Shown here piece by piece: positions 1 to 6,029 of a DNA stretch of 11,840 bases. Position numbers and translations under genes: made by a program. Positions within the stretch are counted from its first letter, which is position 1. The number at the start of each line of letters is the position of its first letter. This DNA is from Methanobrevibacter sp. Lineage in GTDB: Archaea; Methanobacteriota; Methanobacteria; Methanobacteriales; Methanobacteriaceae. Below the pieces are notes generated by a model. It was not told the DNA's origin. It made no database searches and worked only from the letters and a program-made list of their open reading frames with translations. The stretch spans positions 1-11,840 of the forward strand of contig JAITOM010000419.1 of assembly GCA_031289975.1 (NCBI GenBank), given 5' to 3'.

Positions 1-100
1 AAAAGTCCTTTTTAATATTGTATTGATCTTATAAAGTCATTAAAATGCTTTAAAAAATTAAGTATTATAAATATTAAATAAAGTATTATAGCTGCATCAG

Positions 101-119
101 TTGAATTTTTCACAGCCTC
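101..119. repeat. possible worn transposon end
   Basis: TTTTTCACAGCCTC at 106-119, read in reverse as GAGGCTGTGAAAAA, is less AT-rich than its surroundings and has the look of an insertion-sequence terminal repeat. No partner end and no transposase are visible in the window. This is a weak, pattern-based call. Confidence 0.15.
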
Positions 120-133
120 TTAAATTTTAAACA

Positions 134-245
134 ATAATTTTTTTTATTAAGTTATTTAATTTTAAATATTGCTTCATGAAAATTCATAATTTTAAATTTT
201 AAATAATATAAATATATTTTTATTAATATAAATAATTTTAAATTA
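134..245 (+). repeat. left copy of island-flanking direct repeat
   Basis: This stretch matches 11442-11532 in the same orientation and block order. Block 1 (134-170) matches 11442-11477 with two substitutions and a one-base difference in a T run. A middle block (TAATTTTAAATTTT against TAATTTCAAATTTT) follows. Block 3 (222-245) is 24 bases identical to 11509-11532. The left copy has about 20 more bases between the middle and last blocks. Chance similarity is raised by the AT content, but three collinear blocks argue for common origin. It could be a duplicated junction of an integrated segment or a dispersed intergenic repeat. Confidence 0.5.
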
Positions 246-477
246 CTATTTTTTAATAATATTCATTTTAAAAAAAGTTATTTATTAAGAACTTTATCAA
301 AACAAATATAAATTGAAAATAATTATTATGGGGTGGAAAATTGTTATTGTCCTTTATTTTTATTTAAAATAGTTATAATAATTTAATATGGAATATATTT
401 TCTTTAAAATAATCATATTATAATTATTAGTTTTAAAAATATTATTTTACATAATTAAAATTGTCACAAATTTAGTA

Positions 478-589
478 AACCCATTAGAAGATAAATTTTT
501 CAACATTTTCATATAAGTAGAGTCAATGATTCCAAGAATTGTAAATGCTTATCAAGATGTGAAAATTTATGATTTTATAGAGTTTACAA
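478..589 (+). pseudogene. possible decayed protein-coding remnant, family unknown
   Basis: One plus-strand frame reads like real protein across a single stop: NPLEDKFFNIFI, then TAA, then VESMIPRIVNAYQDVKIYDF. The composition (mixed charged and hydrophobic residues, Pro, few Lys/Asn runs) is unlike translations of the surrounding AT-rich spacer. It has no start and seems to run into the neighbouring regulator remnant. I do not recognise the family; a transposase fragment is a guess only. Confidence 0.25.
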
Positions 590-756
590 CTAAGAAAGAA
601 TTTCTTTTCCTTTTTCAGTGATTTGTTATAATCTACCTGGAATATCTTCTTCATTTAAACAAATAACTTAATTTTTATTTTTTAAATTTCTTAAAACTCT
701 ACTCACATCACTTAACGGCATTTTTGTTTCTTTGAAATCCACTTGGAATTTTTAAC
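590..756 (-). pseudogene. broken second copy of the winged-helix regulator
   Basis: On the minus strand the frame from 721 down to 590 reads MPLSDVSRVLRNLKNKN, stop, VICLNEEDIPGRL, stop, QITEKGKEILS, stop. It aligns residue for residue with MSVSEVSRSLKTLKDKE, VIFLNEDKRIGRV and SLTEKGKEIL of the intact neighbour just upstream. Stops fall at 668-670 and 626-628. Upstream, KIPSG (matching KIPTE) lies in another frame, so there is also a frameshift around 722-756. The first third of the protein is missing: homology starts only about 16 bases after the intact gene's stop. This is a truncated tandem paralogue with two in-frame stops and a frameshift, so it should be non-functional. Confidence 0.8.
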
Positions 757-771
757 TAATAATTCACTTCT

Positions 772-1083
772 TCAGACCATTTCATACTTTTCGATACAAT
801 TTAATATTTCTTTTCCTTTTTCTGTGAGAGAGTAGACTCGTCCAATCCTTTTATCTTCATTAAGGAATATCACTATTTCTTTATCTTTCAAAGTTTTCAA
901 TGATCTACTCACTTCTGAAACACTCATATTAGTTGATTTTGCTATCTCAGTTGGGATTTTCAGCTTATTTTTCAAATCTCTCATTATTTTTTGTCGCTGT
1001 TCACTTATCTTCACAAATCCTAATTCATCAATGTATTTTTTCTCCATATATAAAAAACTATATTTCTTTATTAAACTTATCAT
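772..1083 (-). CDS. winged helix-turn-helix transcriptional regulator (MarR/ArsR-like)
   Basis: This is a small DNA-binding protein of 103 residues, made almost entirely of one winged helix-turn-helix domain (about residues 26-95). EQRQKIMRDLKN forms the first helix, IPTEIAKSTN the helix before recognition, SVSEVSRSLKTLKDK (54-68) the recognition helix, and VIFLNEDKRIGRVYSLT the wing, ending in TEKGKEIL as in many archaeal regulators. There are no cysteine or histidine clusters suggesting metal sensing and no ligand-binding domain. The start is uncertain: neither ATG 1083 nor the internal ATG at 1047 has a Shine-Dalgarno site. A TATA-like TTTAATAAA lies about 25 bases upstream of 1047, which would suit a leaderless 91-residue form. 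It diverges from the membrane-protein gene and could control itself, that gene and perhaps the defence genes (inference). A broken paralogue lies just downstream. Confidence 0.85.
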   Translation of the reverse strand: MISLIKKYSFLYMEKKYIDELGFVKISEQRQKIMRDLKNKLKIPTEIAKSTNMSVSEVSRSLKTLKDKEIVIFLNEDKRIGRVYSLTEKGKEILNCIEKYEMV

Positions 1084-1186
1084 TTGATTATAATTCCATA
1101 ATTAATTGACAAGTATGCAAACATTTATTAACAATTAATCAAAATTATTATATAGGGATATAAAATTTTTTGTGATGTGTTAATTA
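1084..1186. promoter_or_regulatory. divergent promoter region with inverted repeat
   Basis: These 103 bases separate two divergent genes. TATA-like sequences for the plus-strand gene lie at 1146-1153 (ATTATATA) and 1158-1166 (GATATAAAA). GTGATGTG just before the 1187 start may act as a Shine-Dalgarno site. An 8-bp inverted repeat, ATTAATTG (1101-1108) and CAATTAAT (1132-1139), sits upstream of the TATA boxes and is a candidate operator for the adjacent regulator. In DNA this AT-rich, short inverted repeats are weak evidence. Confidence 0.4.
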
Positions 1187-1738
1187 ATGTCTAAACATTC
1201 TTTGAAAGTCGATAAAGCTAAAATAGATGAGGTTAGAAATGGATGGGTTAGAATAAATGAAAATGATCGTGATTATATTGAAGCAGGAAGTTTAATAGGC
1301 ATTAAATTAAATGATAAATCTGTAAGAAGGATTGTTTATGGACTTATTCAACAACAAGATAATAAAAAACCTAATGATAATTTTATATCTTTAGATGAAC
1401 CTACAAGAATAAGCTTAGGCATTAAAGATGATGATATTGTAAAAAAAGAAAAATTTGAATTTGAAATAAATGTTCTTACATCATCCTGTGACAAGATATT
1501 TTTCTATTTAGATCACCCTGAACCTAATCTTAAATTTACTGCTCAAATTGGATTATTATCACTTTTATTAGGGCTTTTATCTCTTACTATATCATTATAT
1601 CCAACATTTTATAATAATATAGAGAAAATAACTACATTTTTATATCCTCACATTATAATTTTTCCTTTATTCGTTATTATTCTCATTTTTATATCATTAA
1701 TTTGTTATACAATAATAAAATGTCTTAGTAGATGGTAA
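1187..1738 (+). CDS. two-helix membrane protein with N-terminal beta-barrel-like domain
   Basis: No family is recognised with certainty. The protein has 183 residues. The soluble part (1-115) contains SVRRIVYGLIQQ (45-56) and then ISLDEPTRISLGIKDDDIV (67-85). This 'I-x-L...R..LGI..GD.V' pattern is typical of double-psi beta-barrel domains such as the N-domain of Cdc48/VAT ATPases, so a related barrel is a reasonable guess. The C-terminal third has two hydrophobic segments (about 118-139 and 154-177) joined by a short linker, with a short positively charged tail. There is no signal peptide, so it is probably anchored in the membrane by its C-terminus with the barrel in the cytoplasm. It diverges from the winged-helix regulator and is separated from brxF by 158 bases with its own promoter signals. 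A soluble sensor on a two-helix anchor resembles the plan of membrane effectors in defence islands, but a role here is inference. Confidence 0.7.
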   Translation: MSKHSLKVDKAKIDEVRNGWVRINENDRDYIEAGSLIGIKLNDKSVRRIVYGLIQQQDNKKPNDNFISLDEPTRISLGIKDDDIVKKEKFEFEINVLTSSCDKIFFYLDHPEPNLKFTAQIGLLSLLLGLLSLTISLYPTFYNNIEKITTFLYPHIIIFPLFVIILIFISLICYTIIKCLSRW

Positions 1739-1795
1739 TATGAATTAAATTTTTGTTGAATAAAGATTAAAAGTGAAATATGATGATTAATAATG

Positions 1796-1801
1796 TTTTT
1801 T
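1796..1801 (+). terminator. possible T-run terminator after the membrane-protein gene
   Basis: A run of six T lies about 57 bases after the stop at 1738, in front of the brxF promoter. Archaeal RNA polymerase can end transcription at T-runs without a hairpin. In AT-rich DNA such runs are common, so this is a weak call. Confidence 0.25.
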
Positions 1802-1840
1802 GTAGCAATTGTTGCATGAATATTGTAATTGTTTTTAAGT

Positions 1841-1891
1841 TTATTATAAAATGTGGAATTAGAGTTAAATTTTTAATCATGAGAATTGGTG
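1841..1891 (+). promoter_or_regulatory. promoter and ribosome site of the BREX-like operon
   Basis: TTATTATAAA at 1841-1850 is a good archaeal TATA-box candidate. A transcript starting about 25 bases further on would have a leader of some 20-25 bases carrying GGTG at 1888-1891, five bases before the ATG at 1897. The palindrome-like GCAATTGTTGC at 1805-1815 lies just upstream and could bind a regulator. This is the most obvious entry point for transcription of the operon. Confidence 0.5.
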
Positions 1892-1896
1892 TTTAA

Positions 1897-2346
1897 ATGA
1901 AATTAAAAAAGATGATTGAATATTATAAAAATGGTGTTAATAGAAATAAAGTCATTATTATTAATAAAAATTGTAAGGAATATCAAAAAGAAGTCAAAGA
2001 TTTAAACATACAATTAATTGATATTTCATATGAAATAGCTAATCTTTTAGAAGATTTTTCAAAAAGAAAAAAACGAAATGAAACAAAAGAAGTCTTAGAA
2101 AAGTTTTTAGATTCATTTAATGATGAAATTTTAAGTTTATATGATGTAGATTACTTATTTTCTCCAGATGTAGGTACATTGAACATTGTTGCAATTTTAA
2201 ATTATTATACGCGAGAGAATAAAATAATTATCCTGTTTTTAGATGTTAAAAGAATAGATAATAAGCTAATTTTCTCGGAAGAAGGTCGTCCTGATTACTG
2301 TGAAATGGATATTAGTCAAAACCTATTTGTATTGGGGTGGGATTAA
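1897..2346 (+). CDS. brxF: BrxF-like protein lacking a Walker A motif
   Basis: This 149-residue protein occupies the position of brxF, the first gene of BREX type 3 loci. The resemblance lies in ordered features: LNIQLIDISYEIANLL (36-51), LYDVDYLFSPDVGTLNIVAIL (81-101, equivalent to the 'L-D-N-I-E-x-L-F-D-P' stretch of BrxF), a beta-strand KIIILFLD (109-116), and LIFSEEGRPDYCEMDIS (124-140), which resembles the 'LtYaepGhPEY' end of BrxF. These family patterns are recalled, not searched. BrxF proteins normally carry a P-loop near the N-terminus; here the strand VIIINKN (19-25) is followed by CKEYQKEV with no G-x4-GK[ST], so nucleotide binding is unlikely. GGTG five bases upstream supports the ATG. 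The stop overlaps the next start (TAATG), so translation with the ATPase is probably coupled. It may act as a structural partner of the large ATPase. Confidence 0.65.
   Translation: MKLKKMIEYYKNGVNRNKVIIINKNCKEYQKEVKDLNIQLIDISYEIANLLEDFSKRKKRNETKEVLEKFLDSFNDEILSLYDVDYLFSPDVGTLNIVAILNYYTRENKIIILFLDVKRIDNKLIFSEEGRPDYCEMDISQNLFVLGWD
2334..2340 (+). promoter_or_regulatory. Shine-Dalgarno site deciding the brxC start
   Basis: GGGGTGG lies five bases before ATG 2346. It favours this ATG over the in-frame GTG at 2337, which falls inside the site itself. The ATG shares its A with the TAA stop of brxF. Confidence 0.75.
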
Positions 2347-5300
2347 TGAAAATTAAAGAATTATTTGAATTTGACGATATTCAACAAGTAATTAAGTTGG
2401 ACAATATAAAAAATGAGGAGGATATGGTTAAAAAGTTTATAATTTCTAAAAATCTTGAAGAAGATTTATTATATTTTTTAGAATATTTGAATGGGAATAA
2501 AACAGATGAAAACACATCAATAAATATTATTGGGAACTATGGAACTGGTAAATCTCATCTTTTAGCATTTATATCTATAATCTTATCAAAGCCCGAATTA
2601 TCCCAATATATACAAAATGAAAAATTAAAAGAGGAATTTAGTAAACTTAAAAAAGAATTTTTAGTTGTTAAATATGAATTACCAGCAACACAAAACCAAA
2701 CATTAGCGGAAATTTTTTATTATAGGGTTAAAAAACAACTGAAAGACAATTATTATATTGAAATTAGAGATATCAATCTTGAAAATGAGAAAAAAGATCC
2801 TAAAGAATTACTTGAAGAAATCTTAATGAAAATTAAAGAAAAATATCCTGTAAAAGGATTAATTGTAATTTTTGATGAATATTCTGATTTTATTAAACAA
2901 AAAAATTATCAAGATCAACAGCATGATTTAAATTTTACAAGACAACTTGCAGAAAGTTCATCAAATCAAGATTTTATATTAATGCTTTCGATGCAAGAAT
3001 ATTTATTTAGTAATCCTGAATATAAAGCTAATGCTGATTTGATAAATAAAATTGAAAAAAGATTTTTAAATATTAACATAACAAGTGAAAATATTGAAGA
3101 GATAATATCTAAGAGAATAGTTAAGAAAAATGAAAATCAAATTCAAGAACTTAAAAAACTTTTCGATAAACTTAAACCAAGGTTTACCAACATAGCTACT
3201 GAAGAAAGTAGATATATAAATTTATTTCCAGTCCATCCATACATTATAGAAATTTTCTCTAAAATAACATTTTTCGAAAGTAGATCCATATTAGAGTTTA
3301 TCTCACAGGAAATTAAAAAAATATTGAATGATGATTTTCCAAAATTTATAACATACGATCTTATTTATCAACCAATGATTGAAGGAGAACACACAATAAA
3401 AAATCAACAAGAAGTAAAACCAGTTGTTGATGTAATTAAATCTCTTAAAGATATTATTAATAGATTAGATCCAAAATATAAAAATCAAGCTATTAGATTA
3501 GTTGAAAGTTTAGCTATTAAAAATCTTATTACTCCACCAGATAAACAAGGAGATAGAAAAGGAGGTGACACTCCTGAAAAATTTGCAGAAAATCTTTTTA
3601 TAATCCCCACATCAATTATAGAACCAAGTGGAGAAATAAACACGATTTTAAACATGTTAATTGAAAAATCAGAAGGTCAATTTATTAATAAAGATAAGGA
3701 CAGCAATGTATTTTTCATTAATTTAAATGCAACTACAGATTATGAACAAATAATAAATAATAAAGCCTCCAACATAGGTGATATATATTTACTTAATCAA
3801 ATTTTTGTTGAAAATTTTTTATTAGACGAATTAGACTTAGAATATGAAAATAAGATTCAATATCTTGATTCTAAGGAAAAATATATAATAAAAGATACAG
3901 TTAAGTGGAAAGACAGAAATTCTTTTAGAGCTGGTTTACTTATAATTGACATTGGTAATAAATTGGAAATTACAGATTATGGGGATTTTAAAGTAATTTT
4001 AAAAGGATATGCTTCACATGATTTAAATTATACACAAAATGATATTTTTATCAATCCAAATTATAATAATGATTTTAAAAAAGCTATTAAAAGACTTGCA
4101 GCAGTTAAAGAACTTATTAGAACTCAAACTTACTTAGATGTAATGAAAAAGAAAAGAAAAGTAATAATTGATGAAGAACTAAAACCAATGTTCAAAGAAG
4201 GATTTATCAAATCTAAAATAAAACACAAGTCAAAAGAATATTCTCTTGAAGAAATAGGTATTTCAAGTGAAATATCTTCAGAAATTTTCTCACAAATTAA
4301 AGAAAGATTACTTGGAGAGGATTTAACTTCAAAATATCCAAAATATCCAAAATTCAAATCAAAAATATCCGATAAAAATATTGTTGGAACAATGGAATCA
4401 GTATTTAAGGATATTCCAACTGAAGGAGCTGTAAGAAACCTAAATTCTCAAAGCACAAATATACTAATTCCTTTAGGGTTATATAAGGATGGAATTTTAG
4501 ATGTTAATGAAAGTGAATATGTAAAAATAATTTTAGAAAAACTTGAGGATTCTAATAAAAATCTATCAATTGAAGAAATAATTTCTGATTTTGAAAAACC
4601 ACAATATGGATTAAATAAAGAAATAATTTATTTAATAATAGGGGTCATGCTTAGAAATGGAGATATAACTATTAGCTCTATTCGTGGGAAAACTTACTCA
4701 TCAGAAGATTTTGGTGATTTATTTAAATCAGGCTTAAAAGCTAAATCAGGCTTAAAAGCATTTGATGGAATAAAATACATAAGAAAAGAAGCAGGACCTA
4801 ATTCAAAAACACAAATCCTTTTTAATGTATTAGACCTTGACAGTAGTTTAATACAATCTAAAAAAACATATAATCAGGCATATCAATTTTATATGAATAA
4901 AATAGGAGATATTGAAAAGGATATTAAAAATATAGAACAGCTGTTTAGTGAGATCCAATATTCTAAAATTTTACCACTTAAAGACATTTTAGAAAAAATA
5001 CAAATTATTAAAGATGTTAAATTCTCTAATTTAAAAATAAACAATATAAATGCATTTAATAGCTTAGATTATTCAAAAGAGAATATTGAAAAAATTGAAG
5101 AATCCTATGAACTAATTTTAAAATTAAAATCGTTATTAAAAGATTGTAAAGAATACATAATACCTGGAACAAAATATATGGAAGATGCTCTCGAACTTAT
5201 GAATCCTATTTTAAAAGAATCAGATAAAAAAGAATTGGAAGCTATTTATCGTGATTCTTTAGATATTATAGTAGACATAAGAAAGCTTCTTAAAGAAGAT

Positions 5301-6029
5301 GAAAGAAATCCATTGAAAGGTAAAATTGAGCTATTTAAAGAAAAATACAAAACAATCTACTATCATGTTCATGAAAACAGTGTTGGAAGAAAAGTTAACT
5401 ATGATCATCTTGATGAATTAAAAGAATCAACTATTTATATTAAATTAAATTCATTAAAATCTATTAAATCTATTAATTCTCATCTGTTTAGACATATTCA
5501 GATTAAAATAAAAAATTTAAAAGAATTAAAATGTGATAATTTTAGAGCTGAAGAATTAAACAATAATTATCACTGCAAATGCAGATTCCCAGAAAATGGA
5601 AAACAATACAACATTGATAATGATATTGAAAATCTTTGGAAAGAAACGGATAAATTATATGATTCATGGACAAAACAGATTTTAGAGAATATAATGGACA
5701 ATAAAAGTAAAATAAACCTTTTAGATGAGAAAAAAGGCAAAATAATAGAAAATATTCTTAAAAACAAAACATTACCAAATATGGACGAAAACACTATTAA
5801 TGCTATAAATAACCTTTTAGAAGATATTGAAATTGAGGATATTAATTTAGATAATTTATACGATAAATTAACAGAAGAAAGAGACACTCTTAAAGTTAAT
5901 GAATTCCTTAAAAAAGTCGAGGAATTCATAGAAGAAAATGTAAAAAATCCTAATTCAAAGCAGGTAAGAATAAGAATAATAAAAAATTCGGATGAATATA
6001 CTAAACCAGGTGAAAATATTGAAAACTAA
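2346..6029 (+). CDS. brxC: BrxC/PglY-like giant P-loop ATPase (DUF6079-like)
   Basis: This 1227-residue cytoplasmic ATPase is probably the core motor or switch of a BREX-type defence complex. Walker A is GNYGTGKS (63-70, Lys69). Walker B is LIVIFDEYSDF with Asp177-Glu178. A later strand, FILMLSMQEYLF, fits the sensor-1 position. The stretch LFPVHPYIIEIFSKITFFESRSILEFISQ is typical of BrxC/PglY ATPases. The rest is a long, mostly helical region rich in Lys, Glu and Ile, including predicted coiled coil between about 840 and 1010, with charged helices to the end. A CKC pair occurs near residue 1078. BrxC proteins are usually about 1100-1250 residues, so this one is full length. An 18-base in-frame tandem duplication gives KSGLKA twice at 794-805. 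It is translationally coupled to brxF upstream and overlaps pglX by 11 bases. DUF6079 membership is by recall; the ATPase call is firm, the BREX role well supported by context. Confidence 0.8.
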   Translation: MKIKELFEFDDIQQVIKLDNIKNEEDMVKKFIISKNLEEDLLYFLEYLNGNKTDENTSINIIGNYGTGKSHLLAFISIILSKPELSQYIQNEKLKEEFSKLKKEFLVVKYELPATQNQTLAEIFYYRVKKQLKDNYYIEIRDINLENEKKDPKELLEEILMKIKEKYPVKGLIVIFDEYSDFIKQKNYQDQQHDLNFTRQLAESSSNQDFILMLSMQEYLFSNPEYKANADLINKIEKRFLNINITSENIEEIISKRIVKKNENQIQELKKLFDKLKPRFTNIATEESRYINLFPVHPYIIEIFSKITFFESRSILEFISQEIKKILNDDFPKFITYDLIYQPMIEGEHTIKNQQEVKPVVDVIKSLKDIINRLDPKYKNQAIRLVESLAIKNLITPPDKQGDRKGGDTPEKFAENLFIIPTSIIEPSGEINTILNMLIEKSEGQFINKDKDSNVFFINLNATTDYEQIINNKASNIGDIYLLNQIFVENFLLDELDLEYENKIQYLDSKEKYIIKDTVKWKDRNSFRAGLLIIDIGNKLEITDYGDFKVILKGYASHDLNYTQNDIFINPNYNNDFKKAIKRLAAVKELIRTQTYLDVMKKKRKVIIDEELKPMFKEGFIKSKIKHKSKEYSLEEIGISSEISSEIFSQIKERLLGEDLTSKYPKYPKFKSKISDKNIVGTMESVFKDIPTEGAVRNLNSQSTNILIPLGLYKDGILDVNESEYVKIILEKLEDSNKNLSIEEIISDFEKPQYGLNKEIIYLIIGVMLRNGDITISSIRGKTYSSEDFGDLFKSGLKAKSGLKAFDGIKYIRKEAGPNSKTQILFNVLDLDSSLIQSKKTYNQAYQFYMNKIGDIEKDIKNIEQLFSEIQYSKILPLKDILEKIQIIKDVKFSNLKINNINAFNSLDYSKENIEKIEESYELILKLKSLLKDCKEYIIPGTKYMEDALELMNPILKESDKKELEAIYRDSLDIIVDIRKLLKEDERNPLKGKIELFKEKYKTIYYHVHENSVGRKVNYDHLDELKESTIYIKLNSLKSIKSINSHLFRHIQIKIKNLKELKCDNFRAEELNNNYHCKCRFPENGKQYNIDNDIENLWKETDKLYDSWTKQILENIMDNKSKINLLDEKKGKIIENILKNKTLPNMDENTINAINNLLEDIEIEDINLDNLYDKLTEERDTLKVNEFLKKVEEFIEENVKNPNSKQVRIRIIKNSDEYTKPGENIEN
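4725..4760 (+). repeat. 18-bp in-frame tandem duplication inside brxC
   Basis: Two adjacent copies (4725-4742 and 4743-4760) differ only in their last base. Each encodes KSGLKA, so the reading frame is kept. This looks like a recent slippage or unequal-recombination event in a presumably surface-exposed linker of the ATPase. Confidence 0.9.
6008..6013 (+). promoter_or_regulatory. Shine-Dalgarno site pointing to a TTG start for pglX
   Basis: AGGTGA lies five bases before TTG 6019, inside the end of brxC. The upstream in-frame ATG at 5992 has no such site. The TTG is therefore the better start, giving an 11-base overlap with brxC. Confidence 0.65.

Larger units (their letters stand above)
1..589. 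other. AT-rich region without an intact gene
   Basis: No open frame here looks like a real intact gene. The stretch is extremely AT-rich and holds the left copy of the long repeat that reappears after the helicase gene (134-245), a possible transposon-end motif (101-119), two copies of the 10-mer AAGTATTATA (60-69 and 81-90), and a decayed plus-strand reading frame near its right edge. It reads as the worn boundary of an accessory island. I see no tRNA or structured RNA in it. Confidence 0.7.

Noticed and set aside
328..372. 14-codon open frame starting ATGGGGTGG
   Set aside because: It is too short, with no conserved context; the GGGGTGG string is inside it rather than before the start.
4130..4357. 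Minus-strand open frame of 75 codons
   Set aside because: It lies wholly inside brxC, is low-complexity Ser/Phe/Ile-rich and has no ribosome site; it is an antisense shadow.
5570..5929. Minus-strand open frame of 119 codons
   Set aside because: It is antisense to the Lys/Glu-rich end of brxC, whose complement gives Ser/Leu/Phe runs; no domain or start signal.
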